From the NCBI GenBank assembly GCA_022824365.1, contig JAJEAA010000005.1:62001-126000 (forward strand): a DNA stretch of 64,000 bases. The letters run 5' to 3'. This DNA comes from Anaerolineae bacterium. GTDB taxonomy: Bacteria > Chloroflexota > Anaerolineae > Aggregatilineales > Phototrophicaceae. The position numbers and the translations under genes are program-made. Below, in pieces: positions 35,715 through 44,237 of this stretch (positions are counted from its first letter, which is position 1; the number at the start of each line of letters is the position of its first letter). The notes under the pieces are model-generated. The model was given only the letters and a program-made list of their open reading frames with translations. It was not told where the DNA came from and ran no database searches.

Positions 35715-37112
35715 TTAATTCACTTCCCGCCAGCCGGTCCCGAAGCGCGCTTCGATATACTTCTGCTGCCGCTGGCTCTCCCGCACCTCCGCGTCCAGCG
35801 TCGCCGGCTCCCAATCCGCCAGCAAGTCACTCGTCATCGCCGCGATCAGATCCCGGTATTCCGCCTCGTTCGCGAGATCATTGAACTCGCCCGGGTCCGC
35901 CGCCAGGTCATAGAGCTCGACCGGTTCATTCCAGCTGTAATTCAGCTTGTAGCGTCCGCGGCGCAGCATGGCCTGCGGCCGATCGGTCCCATGCGCCAGG
36001 TATTCGCAGAACGCTTCGTCCTTCCAGTTGGGGTCGCCCTCCGTCAGCAGCGGCAGCAGACTGTCGCCATCCAGCGGCAGATCGCAGTCGTCGCCGGCGA
36101 TATCGCAGATGGTCGCCGTCACATCGACCAGCGAGACCACATCGGGCAGCCTCCGCCCGGCCTCTATCCGCCCGGGCCAGACCACTTGCAGCGGGACGCG
36201 CGCCGAGGCTTCGTAAAAGTTCGACTTGCGCCACATGCCGTGCTCGCCGTTCATCTCGCCGTGATCGCTGAGGTGAATGACAACCGTGTTCTCGTATTGC
36301 CCGGTCTCGACCAGGGCCTCAAGCAGCTCGCCGATTTTCTCGTCGAAATAGCTGATCAGCGCGTAGTAGCCGGCTCGCGCCCGCCGAACGACCTCATCGG
36401 GAAATTGCGGAAAGCCGAACATCGTCCGGAAGCGCTGCGCCATCGGGTGAAGATTGTCCAGGTGACCGTCAGGAATATCGGGCAAGTCCATGTCCGCTGG
36501 CGGATACATGTCCCAGAAGCGCTGCGGCGCCACCAGCGGGAAGTGCGGCGCAATGAAGGAGACATTCAGCGCCCAGGGCTTCTCCTTGCGGGCTGGATCG
36601 CGCAGGTATTCCAGCGCCCGCGCCCCCGCCAGATCGTCCACCTCCAATTCTTCCGTCCAGCCGGGTCCGGCGGCATAGACTTCTTGCCAGTCTTGTTGGG
36701 CGGGCGGGGTGCCCTCGTCCCAGGTATGAATCGGGTGATAGCGCTCGGCGTGCAGGTCGCGGGCCAGTTGCCGCTGAAAGCCATGCAGTTGATCGGGGCC
36801 GCCGAAGTGCTGCTTGCCCGATAGCGCCGCCTCATAGCCCTGCGCGCGCAAGCGATGCGCCCAGGTTACTGCTTCCGAGCGCAGCGGCGTCACGTTGTCC
36901 CAGGCGCCGATGTGATGAACCAGGCGGCCGGTCATGAAGGACATGCGCGATGGCATGCACAGCGGGGAATTGCAGTAGGCGGCGTCGAAGGTCGCGCCCG
37001 CGGCTGCCAGGCCTTCCATGTTCGGCGTTTGCAGGATGGGATGCCCGTAGACGCTGCTGAACATCGGCGCGTGCTCGTCGGACATGATGATGAGGATATT
37101 CGGCTTGTTCAT
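35715..37112 (-). CDS. sulfatase (type I, formylglycine-dependent)
   Basis: This 465-residue alkaline-phosphatase-fold sulfatase has the formylglycine motif CMPSR, with Cys52 the residue to be converted. Metal-site segments are IMSDEHAPM (residues 9-17) and LSDHGEMNGEHGMW. The ATG at 37112 is chosen because the fold begins at NKPNILIIMSDEH; the frame extends 38 codons upstream without similarity. No signal peptide is seen, so it appears cytoplasmic. The maturation enzyme is not in the window. The substrate is likely a sulfated sugar or small ester. Confidence 0.88.
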   Translation of the reverse strand: MNKPNILIIMSDEHAPMFSSVYGHPILQTPNMEGLAAAGATFDAAYCNSPLCMPSRMSFMTGRLVHHIGAWDNVTPLRSEAVTWAHRLRAQGYEAALSGKQHFGGPDQLHGFQRQLARDLHAERYHPIHTWDEGTPPAQQDWQEVYAAGPGWTEELEVDDLAGARALEYLRDPARKEKPWALNVSFIAPHFPLVAPQRFWDMYPPADMDLPDIPDGHLDNLHPMAQRFRTMFGFPQFPDEVVRRARAGYYALISYFDEKIGELLEALVETGQYENTVVIHLSDHGEMNGEHGMWRKSNFYEASARVPLQVVWPGRIEAGRRLPDVVSLVDVTATICDIAGDDCDLPLDGDSLLPLLTEGDPNWKDEAFCEYLAHGTDRPQAMLRRGRYKLNYSWNEPVELYDLAADPGEFNDLANEAEYRDLIAAMTSDLLADWEPATLDAEVRESQRQQKYIEARFGTGWREVN

Positions 37113-37203
37113 GGGGTTCTCGCTTTCGAGTGGGTCGAGCGGATTATAGCGCAGATGGGCGGTAAAGCGGCTGTGGAGCGCCGGAGAACGCCAGTGAATG
37201 GGG

Positions 37204-37228
37204 GTATGTATTGATACAGTATACATAC
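37204..37228. promoter_or_regulatory. inverted repeat upstream of the sulfatase gene
   Basis: GTATGTAT and ATACATAC are perfect 8-base arms around a 9-base centre, 92 bases before the sulfatase start. The form suits a dimeric regulator's operator, but no regulator gene is adjacent. Confidence 0.4.
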
Positions 37229-37286
37229 GTGGCAGGGGGTATGCCTGTAGTGGTCCTAAATTATTGGACAGATGCGTCTTGTGGCG

Positions 37287-38738
37287 CTAATCTTCGTGCA
37301 GGCAACTGATGCGCCAAACATGCTCGTCCCGCTCCAGCAATTCAGCGGCCGCGGCCGGTCCCCAACTGCCGGGGCTGTAGCGCTGCATCGGCGGCGCGCC
37401 GGGATCGCATTGCCAGCCCTCAATGACGGGATCGACGATCTTCCAGGCGCTTTCGATTTCATCGCTGCGGATGAAAAGCTGGGCATCGCCGTTGATGGCA
37501 TCGAGGATGAGCCGCTCATAAGCATCGGGCAAATTATCGGCGATGAAGGCGTTCTTGTAATGCAGTTCCATATCCACTGACTTGGCGATCTGCTCATCAG
37601 GAATCTTGGCTTTGATGGTCAAGTGCATGCCTTCATCCGGCTGGATGCAGATGGAAAGCACATTGCGCGCATAATCGTCCCGCTCGGTCAGCTCGAAGAT
37701 GCTGTTGGGCGGGCGCTTGAACTGGATATTCACCTGGGTCGTCTTTTGGCGCATCGCCTTGCCCGAGCGCAAGTAGAAGGGGATATCTTTCCAGCGCCAA
37801 TTGTCGATGAAGAGTTTCAGCGCGGCGAAAGTCGGCGTGCCCGAATCCGGCGCGACGCCCTCAGCGCGGCGGTAGCCATCGTATTGCGCGCGCACGGTGT
37901 CCTCCAGTTTGATGGCGCGCGCCGCTTGCAGGACCTTGACTTTCTCGTTGCGCAGGGCGACAGCGTCAAAAGCCGAGGGCGGCTCCATCGCGATCAGCGA
38001 GAGCAATTGCAGCATGTGGTTCTGCACCATATCCCGCATCACGCCGGAGCCGTCGTAATAACCGGCCCGCGTGCCGACATCGACGGTCTCGGCCACCGTC
38101 ACCTGCACGTTGCTGATATGGCTGCGGTTCCAGATCGGCTCGAATATCGTATTGGCAAAGCGCATGAAGAGGATATTCTGCGCCGTCTCCTTGCCCAAGT
38201 AATGATCAATGCGGTAAACTTGCGATTCGTCAAAAACCGAATGCGCCACGCGATTAAGCGATTGCGCCGTTTCCATGTTGTAGCCGAAAGGCTTTTCGAT
38301 GACGATCCGCCGCCAACCTCCGTTCTCCCGCGCCATCCCCAGCGCGCCCAGGTTGCGGATGACATCGGCGTAAAATTCCGGCGCGATCGACAAGTAATAG
38401 AGCCTGTTGCTCGCCCCGCCGTCCAGCGCTTCCAGGTCGTCGCGCAGGTTGCGGTAAGTCTCCGGCCGCGGCAGGTTGACCTTGCTGTAAGACAGCCTCT
38501 CGCGGAAACGTCCCCAGGCGCGCTCGTCATAGATGGCGCTGGCGTAGTTGCGCAAGGATTGATGGGAGTGGTCGATAAGCGTGGCATCGGTCCAGTCCCG
38601 CCGGCCCACGCCGACGATGCGCAAGCGCTCCGGCAGGCGTCCCTTGATGAAATTGCTGTAGAGCGAGGGGATGAGCTTGCGCCGGGCGAGGTCGCCGGTC
38701 ACGCCGAAGATGGCTATCACAGTTGGTCGGTCCGTCAT
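37287..38738 (-). CDS. zwf: glucose-6-phosphate 1-dehydrogenase
   Basis: This 483-residue enzyme oxidises glucose-6-phosphate to 6-phosphogluconolactone with NADP, the entry to the oxidative pentose phosphate or Entner-Doudoroff route. The NADP motif FGVTGDLARRKLIPSLY is at the N-terminus, and the substrate and catalytic segment YRIDHYLGKE contains the family's lysine and histidine. The ATG at 38738 fits both; the frame extends 42 codons upstream without family features. No gnd or pgl gene is adjacent. Confidence 0.95.
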   Translation of the reverse strand: MTDRPTVIAIFGVTGDLARRKLIPSLYSNFIKGRLPERLRIVGVGRRDWTDATLIDHSHQSLRNYASAIYDERAWGRFRERLSYSKVNLPRPETYRNLRDDLEALDGGASNRLYYLSIAPEFYADVIRNLGALGMARENGGWRRIVIEKPFGYNMETAQSLNRVAHSVFDESQVYRIDHYLGKETAQNILFMRFANTIFEPIWNRSHISNVQVTVAETVDVGTRAGYYDGSGVMRDMVQNHMLQLLSLIAMEPPSAFDAVALRNEKVKVLQAARAIKLEDTVRAQYDGYRRAEGVAPDSGTPTFAALKLFIDNWRWKDIPFYLRSGKAMRQKTTQVNIQFKRPPNSIFELTERDDYARNVLSICIQPDEGMHLTIKAKIPDEQIAKSVDMELHYKNAFIADNLPDAYERLILDAINGDAQLFIRSDEIESAWKIVDPVIEGWQCDPGAPPMQRYSPGSWGPAAAAELLERDEHVWRISCLHED

Positions 38739-39056
38739 CGCCGATCCTGTTCTCCAGATTTGTGGCGCGTATTCTAGCGTATATTCGCGATTGCAACGAA
38801 TTTGAGGAAATTCGCTAAAACAACCATCTGTGAGGGCCGCATGCCATCCCGCCCGAAACCACAAGTCACAGCGGCGGCAAATAATCCTGAATCAGCAAAG
38901 AATATAATGTAAGGGCGACCCCTGGCTCGCCCGCATCAAAGTCTCCGGACGAGCGGGATTATACCCTCGTTATCCGCCGCTCCCCGCAATCGCAGCCGGT
39001 GGATAACCCATAGTGAGAGATGGTATAATTGTTTGATTGACTTGATGGAGAATTGC
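38739..39056. other. intergenic gap between divergent genes
   Basis: This holds a hairpin A at 38909 and a perfect -10-like TATAAT at 39024-39029, 28 bases before the small gene at 39057, without a good -35. Otherwise nothing is seen. Confidence 0.45.
38909..38933. repeat. dispersed hairpin repeat A
   Basis: GTAAGGGCGACCCCTGG...TCGCCCG, stem with one mismatch. Confidence 0.7.
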
Positions 39057-39260
39057 ATGATGACAGTATACGAATTGCTGGAGAAAGCCAAGAAGCTCGA
39101 ACAACGTCAGCAGAGAGAGTTGATCATGTTGTTGGTTGACCATTTGGCCAGCCAGCCGCCAAAGCCGAAGCGCAGCTTGTCCGAGTTGCAAGGCTTGCGG
39201 AAAGAGATCTGGCAGGGCGTCGACGCGCAAGAATATATCAACGAACTGCGCGGCAAGTAG
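39057..39260 (+). CDS. small antitoxin-like protein, orphan
   Basis: This 67-residue protein starts at the first of two adjacent ATGs after GGAG. MMTVYELLEKAKKLEQRQQ followed by ELIMLLVDHLA and a C-terminal EIWQGVDAQEYINELR resembles VapB-like antitoxins, in which a helical N-terminus is followed by a toxin-binding tail. No toxin gene follows, so it is an orphan or a remnant of a module. The identification rests on composition and layout only. Confidence 0.5.
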   Translation: MMTVYELLEKAKKLEQRQQRELIMLLVDHLASQPPKPKRSLSELQGLRKEIWQGVDAQEYINELRGK

Positions 39261-39379
39261 GATAAGCGGCGTAACACGCGCGCCAACTACGCCAAACCAT
39301 CATGACCGCGAACGCCAATCTCTGTGCCCTCAATAATCCCAAGTTAGTCTTGCAAATACTCAATTCCGATGACGAGTCA

Positions 39380-39429
39380 CCCTTCCCCATTGCAATGGGG
39401 AAGGGCCGGGGATGGGGTAGAAAAAGCGG
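39380..39429. repeat. composite repeat, family B element
   Basis: Palindrome CCTTCCCCATT/AATGGGGAAGG plus GCCGGGGATGGGGTAGAAA, near-identical to the 30963 copy but followed by a family C repeat in place of hairpin A. Confidence 0.7.
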
Positions 39430-39530
39430 CATTTCCGTATTTTCATTACTTACTTGGTTCTACTTCTGTGCCTTCAGTAAGTGAAAGTAAGTCATGCAAA
39501 AAAGGACGGCGATTCTCATTTTCGAAATCT

Positions 39531-39555
39531 GTAGGGGCGATCCTTGGATCGCCCG
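39531..39555. repeat. dispersed hairpin repeat A
   Basis: Stem GGGCGATCC/GGATCGCCC with loop TT. Confidence 0.8.
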
Positions 39556-39576
39556 TTACATCCCCATTTTGCATTT

Positions 39577-39600
39577 GGGCGACTCAAGACTCGCCCCTAC
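39577..39600. repeat. dispersed hairpin repeat A, inverse orientation
   Basis: GGGCGACTC/GACTCGCCC with loop AA and one mismatch, ending CTAC, 21 bases after the 39531 copy. Confidence 0.72.
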
Positions 39601-39687
39601 ACTATCCTTCTGATTGTTGCATTACTTGCTTGCGTACTTCTGTTTCTCTGTGGTTAAACAAAGTGTGACGAGCTCGCCCATTCGCGC

Positions 39688-40629
39688 CTAACCCCAACGC
39701 GCCGGAATCTCCACCATTTCCCGTTCAACTTCCGCAGGCTCCGCCATATCAGCCTGCTGATAGATGTATGTCCGCCCGGCCTCCGATGACATGCCGATAT
39801 GCCCGCCGTCTTTGTCCAGCGCGACCAGGTTCATGCCGCCGATGTAATCCCCGCCCAGGTCGCGCAAGTCCCGCATCGCCTCGCGCGCGGCGTCAGCCAA
39901 CGCCATACCCGTCTTGAGATAAAGCACGACGCTGCGAGCCGTGCTCGCGTTGATCGCCATCTCGCCCATGCCGGTGCAAGCGCAAGCGCCATAGCGATTA
40001 TCGGCATAATTGCCCGCGCCAATGATGGGCGAATCGCCGATGCGCCCCGGATATTTCCAAGCCCAGCCGCTGGTGCTCACGCCCGACGCGATATCGCCCC
40101 GTCCATCAATGGCGATGAAATTGACCGTGCCCGCCACGCGCTCCGGATCGGTCGCCAACTTGACCCATTCGAGTAGCGGGCTGTTTTCCTTAAGCGGCGG
40201 AATTTCGCCGGTGGCTGTGCTATCGGCCAGGCGCTTCCGCCAGACCGCGCGGATCTCTTCAGTCAACATCTCGTCCCAGGCTTCCGCGCCGATCTCGCGA
40301 GCGAAGCGTTCCGCCCCCGCCCCCGCCAGCAAAACATGCGGCAGCTTGCGCTCCATAACCTGACGCGCGACCGAGATGGCGTAGGGAAAGCCGCGCATCA
40401 AAGCGACCGCGCCCGAATTAAGCGTCCTGCCGTCCATGACGCTGGCGTCCAACTCCAATTCGCCCAGGATGTTGGGATAGCCGTTGTAGCCGACCGTCTG
40501 ATCGGTCGGATCCGCTTCGACGGCGCGGATGCCAATCTCGACCGCGTCCATAGCGCTGCCGCCCTGCTTGAGCGCGCGCATGGCCTCCGCAATTCCGATG
40601 ACGCCATTACGGCTGGCGATGATGAGCAT
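39688..40629 (-). CDS. glycosylasparaginase/isoaspartyl peptidase family Ntn-hydrolase
   Basis: This 313-residue protein fits N4-(beta-N-acetylglucosaminyl)-L-asparaginases. These self-cleave to expose an N-terminal threonine, here Thr168 in AGTVNFIAID. Downstream blocks GVSTSGWAWKYPGRIGDSP and GAGNYADNRYGACACTGMGE are family hallmarks. No signal peptide is evident, so it would act in the cytoplasm on glycosyl-asparagine or beta-aspartyl peptides. The usual Asp just before the nucleophile is Gly here. It appears monocistronic. Confidence 0.85.
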   Translation of the reverse strand: MLIIASRNGVIGIAEAMRALKQGGSAMDAVEIGIRAVEADPTDQTVGYNGYPNILGELELDASVMDGRTLNSGAVALMRGFPYAISVARQVMERKLPHVLLAGAGAERFAREIGAEAWDEMLTEEIRAVWRKRLADSTATGEIPPLKENSPLLEWVKLATDPERVAGTVNFIAIDGRGDIASGVSTSGWAWKYPGRIGDSPIIGAGNYADNRYGACACTGMGEMAINASTARSVVLYLKTGMALADAAREAMRDLRDLGGDYIGGMNLVALDKDGGHIGMSSEAGRTYIYQQADMAEPAEVEREMVEIPARWG

Positions 40630-40850
40630 GAGTGTCTTCCTTTACAGGCGCAATACTGAAGAGTCTGGCCACTGTGAACACCGAAATCGCTCCTGCAAGG
40701 TTATGCAAAAGCAAGGCTAAACTCGAGTTGTAAGGCTTGTCCGGTACTGCAGTTCTCGCGTAAAGCACACCTTAACGTCACCGTAGCTTAACTGATTGAA
40801 GGCAAGATCCTTACGATACTCAACGAAAAACTACAAATTCCGCCAAATTT

Positions 40851-40905
40851 AGCTCCCCCTCTCCCCTTGTGGGAGAGGGGGCCGGGGGTGAGGGGTGAGA
40901 AAACG
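40851..40905. repeat. composite repeat, family B element
   Basis: Arms CCCTCTCCCC/GGGAGAGGGG followed by GCCGGGGGTGAGGGGTGAG. The arm sequence differs from the 30963 copy yet still pairs. Confidence 0.7.
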
Positions 40906-40935
40906 ACCGTCGCGCCACACTACCGGACAAGCCTT

Positions 40936-40960
40936 GTAGGGGCGACTCTTGAGTCGCCCG
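40936..40960. repeat. dispersed hairpin repeat A
   Basis: Stem GGGCGACTC/GAGTCGCCC with loop TT, inside unit 1. Confidence 0.8.
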
Positions 40961-41187
40961 CCTGCCATCTCTCTATGGCATCTGTGTCTGATTATAACGG
41001 ACCTGCAGGATTCCCTCGGCCGTCACGCCGATATCCGAAGAAGCGGACGATCCAAGGAGCACCCCTACAAGGCTTGATTGATATTACCATTTCAAACGGA
41101 GAAATATCTATAAATTACCGAACACATACAAAAATGGAGGACTATCTTCGCGATACTCAACGAAAAACTACAAATTCCGCCAAATTT

Positions 41188-41243
41188 AGCTCCCCCTCTC
41201 CCCTTGTGGGAGAGGGGGCCGGGGGGTGAGGGGTGAGAAAACG
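41188..41243. repeat. composite repeat, family B element
   Basis: Same arms as the 40851 copy, with one extra G after the palindrome. Confidence 0.7.
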
Positions 41244-41273
41244 ACCGTCGCGCCACACTACCGGACAAGCCTT

Positions 41274-41298
41274 GTAAGGGCGACTCTTGAGTCGCCCG
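41274..41298. repeat. dispersed hairpin repeat A
   Basis: GTAAGGGCGACTC...GAGTCGCCCG, perfect stem, inside unit 2. Confidence 0.78.
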
Positions 41299-41380
41299 CC
41301 TGCCATCTCTCTATGGCATCTGTGTCTGATTATAACGGACCTGCAGGATTCCCTCGGCCGTCGCGCCGATATCCGAAGAA

Positions 41381-41406
41381 GCGGACGATCCAAGGATCGC
41401 CCCTAC
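41381..41406. repeat. dispersed hairpin repeat A, inverse orientation
   Basis: GGACGATCC/GGATCGCCCC with loop AA and one mismatch, ending CCCCTAC, 38 bases from the GH116 stop. Confidence 0.7.
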
Positions 41407-41444
41407 AAAGCGCGCCTATTGGAGTGGACGCGCAGTCCCAAACG

Positions 41445-44030
41445 CTATGCCGTCACTTTGCAGCGCAGCGTATCGCCCTTCGCCAGAACCTGCGGCTCAT
41501 CGAATCGCGTCGCCCCGAGGCCCGTCAGCGCAAATTCCCCGAAGCTGACCTCGCCGTGCAGCACCTTGAATTCCACATCGCAGCCGGCCCCATTCGGGCG
41601 GAGCGAGCAACTGCCCCAGGCGTAACCGGTCGACCAGAAATGCCGGCGGGGCTCGTCCGACGCGGCGAAGCGAATCCTGCCGTCAACGGCCGAATAACCG
41701 AAGCCGCTCAGCGCCAGGATGGCCGCCCAACTGGCCATGGCGCGGGCGTAATGATGGCCGCACTCGGCTTCGTCGAAGGGGTTGCGCTTCCGCCCGTCGT
41801 AGCGGTCGCGGATGGCGGCGATGCAGCGCAGGCCGTTCTCGATATCGCCTTCATATAACATGCCGACGGCGGCCGTGTATTCGAAGCCCGTCATCACCTC
41901 ATTGTAATAAGGGAAGGGGCGCGCCGGCCGCTCCCCGCGCGGATAGGTCGCCATCAGCAGCGCCGACTCATCGTTGAGCACGTAGGAGCGCATGTGGTTG
42001 AAGTGCCCGTACATATTCTCCTTGAAGTTGAAGCGCATGATGCTGTCCAGCGTCCGCTTCACCTTGGACTCGTCGAGCAGGTAGCCCAAGCCGCAGACGT
42101 GCGCCAGGAATTGCCCGACCAGTTGATCCACCAGGCAGCCGGCGCCCAGCTGCAAAATCGGCTCGCTCGGGTCAGCCGCGCCCATGCTGCTGTGGATAAG
42201 CATGCCCAGAATATCATCGCGCCCCGCGGCCGGCTGAATCAAATGCTCGTAATAATCGCCGTTGAAAAGCTGTTCGTCGATGTAAGCGCTGCCGTTTTCG
42301 TAGAGGCGGCTACAGTCATCAGCGAAGTCGTCCTCGCCGAGATGGCGCGCCATCTCCTCCATCGCCCGCAGCGCGCCCAGGTACCAGATGCCCATCTGCG
42401 GGTTCGGTCCGTAATATTCGACATCCATCGTATTGTGCTGGCAGCCTTCCATCACGCCGTCTTTATCGGCATCCCAGCCGCCGGGCAGCCAGCAGAATTC
42501 CAGCGCCTTGCGCGCGTTCGGCCACATCCCCCGCAGCGCCTCGCTATCCCCGCTGAGTTGCCAATCGCGGTAGAGCTTCATGATGCAGCCCATCTGCCCA
42601 TCGGCCGCGGCCAGGGACCAGGATTGCGCGTGCTGCAAGGGCAGATCGACGCGGAAGCTCATGCCGCCGTCGCGGCGCGTGGCGTAATTGAATTCCACCT
42701 CGCGCATGCCCATTGCCAACCCGCCGAAAAGAAAAGCGGTCGCTTGTTCGTAATTCCAGACGTGGGTGCAGGAGCCGAAGCAGCAGCCAGCGCTATCATC
42801 GCAGCCTTCCCAACCGAACATAAAGCCGTCCGGCGTGCGGAAGACCGTCTGCGAGCGCAGGGTGCTGAGGTTAAAGAGGGCGGCTTCCTTGACCACATCC
42901 GGCAGGTCAGCGGCGCAGACCGCATCCACGAAAGCCCGCGTCTCCGCTTCCAGCCAGTCGAGGTTGCGGGCGGTATAAGCGGCGGCCTCCCAGGCATCGG
43001 CGTATTGCTCCGAGTAGTAATTGCCGATGCGCGCGCCTCGCTGCAGCGGGCTGTCGTGATGGCTGGGGCCAGCCTCAACCCAAGTGCTGCGATTGGGAAA
43101 ATGCCAGGTGAGGAAGAAGGTCACAGCGGCGGCTCCGCCCGCGGGCACGGTCAGCGAAACAGCGAGCGAACCGGTCGGGCTGTCGACGCCGTCGCGCTCG
43201 CGCTCTTCCAGCTTCCCGTCCTCGCCGAAGTCGTCCCAAAAGTCAAGCAGGGAATCGCCCCAGGTGACATTTGCCCAGGCGGTTCGGTGGCTGATGGCGG
43301 CTGTTTCACCCCTCTCAATCCCCCCATCGCGATGGGGGGAAGCTTGCCCGCCGGCTGGGTATGGCGTGGTCAGAGCGAGCGTGCCCCATTGCGGCGCTTC
43401 GGGATTGACGCCTTCCGAAGCCATGAAGATGCCAGCGAGACCGTCTTGTTCGCGGTAGGTGTTGTAGTTGTCGCGCGCCTCGCCGCTTGTGCCGTCGACG
43501 CCGATGAAATTTTGCAGGCTGCCGCAAACCGCCGCTTCAACATCGCTATCGCCCTCGTTGCGCAGCAGGAAGCGCAGGATAGCCACTGGAATGCCACTGT
43601 TGTCGCTGTCGGTCGGGATGAGCGGATTGAACGCTTTTAATTCGGCGCTGAGCGGGACATCGGGATCGCTGAGCTTCACGCTGCCAAAAGGATAAGCGGC
43701 GGCGAACGCGCAGTTGCGGAAGCGGGGCAAGCCGTGGTTGGGCACGAGAGCGCCGCGCGCCCCTTCGTAATCAGCCGGCGGGATGACGCCTTCGAGAGCG
43801 TGCGTCGTCTTGTTCCCGTCAGCGGATTTTGTGTATAGGGCGAAGAAGGTCTGCTGCAAGTCAAAGCCTTTGGCGGGGCGGTTGACGATCTCCCAATCGT
43901 GCAGGTTGCCGCGCCCGCCGAGGGAGACGACGCCGGTGCCGATGCCGCCGAGGGGCAGGCCGATTTGGCGCAGGTGGTCTTGATCGTAGGTTTTCAAAAT
44001 CGGGCTGCTGATATTGTTCGAGTCAGTCAT
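41445..44030 (-). CDS. GH116 family beta-glycosidase (GBA2/TxGH116-like)
   Basis: This 861-residue protein has the GH116 layout: an N-terminal beta-sandwich domain starting GLPLGGIGTGVVSLGGRG and a C-terminal (alpha/alpha)6 barrel with WEGCDDSAGCC...CTHVWNYEQA near residue 405 and QHNTMDVEYYGPN near residue 533. From family knowledge the Asp in the latter is the likely acid/base. No signal peptide is seen, so it would act on imported glycosides. Family activities include beta-glucosidase, beta-xylosidase and glucosylceramidase. It is the last gene of the LacI-linked importer operon. A 20-bp perfect palindrome lies inside the gene at 43320-43339. Confidence 0.88.
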   Translation of the reverse strand: MTDSNNISSPILKTYDQDHLRQIGLPLGGIGTGVVSLGGRGNLHDWEIVNRPAKGFDLQQTFFALYTKSADGNKTTHALEGVIPPADYEGARGALVPNHGLPRFRNCAFAAAYPFGSVKLSDPDVPLSAELKAFNPLIPTDSDNSGIPVAILRFLLRNEGDSDVEAAVCGSLQNFIGVDGTSGEARDNYNTYREQDGLAGIFMASEGVNPEAPQWGTLALTTPYPAGGQASPHRDGGIERGETAAISHRTAWANVTWGDSLLDFWDDFGEDGKLEERERDGVDSPTGSLAVSLTVPAGGAAAVTFFLTWHFPNRSTWVEAGPSHHDSPLQRGARIGNYYSEQYADAWEAAAYTARNLDWLEAETRAFVDAVCAADLPDVVKEAALFNLSTLRSQTVFRTPDGFMFGWEGCDDSAGCCFGSCTHVWNYEQATAFLFGGLAMGMREVEFNYATRRDGGMSFRVDLPLQHAQSWSLAAADGQMGCIMKLYRDWQLSGDSEALRGMWPNARKALEFCWLPGGWDADKDGVMEGCQHNTMDVEYYGPNPQMGIWYLGALRAMEEMARHLGEDDFADDCSRLYENGSAYIDEQLFNGDYYEHLIQPAAGRDDILGMLIHSSMGAADPSEPILQLGAGCLVDQLVGQFLAHVCGLGYLLDESKVKRTLDSIMRFNFKENMYGHFNHMRSYVLNDESALLMATYPRGERPARPFPYYNEVMTGFEYTAAVGMLYEGDIENGLRCIAAIRDRYDGRKRNPFDEAECGHHYARAMASWAAILALSGFGYSAVDGRIRFAASDEPRRHFWSTGYAWGSCSLRPNGAGCDVEFKVLHGEVSFGEFALTGLGATRFDEPQVLAKGDTLRCKVTA
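43320..43339. repeat. perfect palindrome inside the GH116 coding region
   Basis: CCCCCCATCGCGATGGGGGG is perfectly self-complementary and encodes part of a GGQASPHRDGGIERGE segment in the N-terminal domain. It resembles the C-rich/G-rich intergenic family B palindromes. Confidence 0.7.
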
Positions 44031-44237
44031 TTAGCATTTCCTGTTAGAAAATCGTATGCGAGGCAAATCTTGTTCCGCCGTTCGAGAATGGACCGTCGTC
44101 GCGACTTGCATTTTTCCATACCCGGACCATCAGTTTAGTGGCCATTTGAGGTCCGATTGCCATACTTTACTTAAATAAAATGGCAGCGTCGCCGGTCCTT
44201 CCTGGCATAAGTTTGCCGAATATAACCAATATAAACC

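Larger units (their letters stand above)
39261..39687. other. intergenic gap rich in dispersed repeats
   Basis: No gene is seen. It contains a family B palindrome at 39380, a family C string (TACTTGGTTCTACTTCTG) at about 39451, hairpin A copies at 39531 and 39577 and another family C string at about 39636. Confidence 0.6.
40814..41070. repeat. long composite direct repeat, unit 1
   Basis: The unit begins CGATACTCAACGAAAAACTAC, contains a family B palindrome and hairpin A, and ends with a decayed inverse hairpin A. It matches unit 2 almost base for base, with one inserted G and a few substitutions. Confidence 0.85.
41151..41408. repeat. long composite direct repeat, unit 2
   Basis: Second copy of the 257-bp unit, offset by 337-338 bases. 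Its terminal inverse hairpin A (41381-41406) is better preserved than in unit 1. Confidence 0.85.
40630..41444. other. intergenic gap with a 257-bp direct repeat
   Basis: This is the longest gap in the window. No coding region is supported. Most of it is two near-identical tandem copies of a composite repeat (40814-41070 and 41151-41408) separated by 80 bases of unrelated, AT-richer sequence. Confidence 0.7.

Noticed and set aside
40814..41408. CRISPR array
   Set aside because: The repeats are dispersed, self-complementary, of differing stem sequence and without regular spacers; no cas genes are present.
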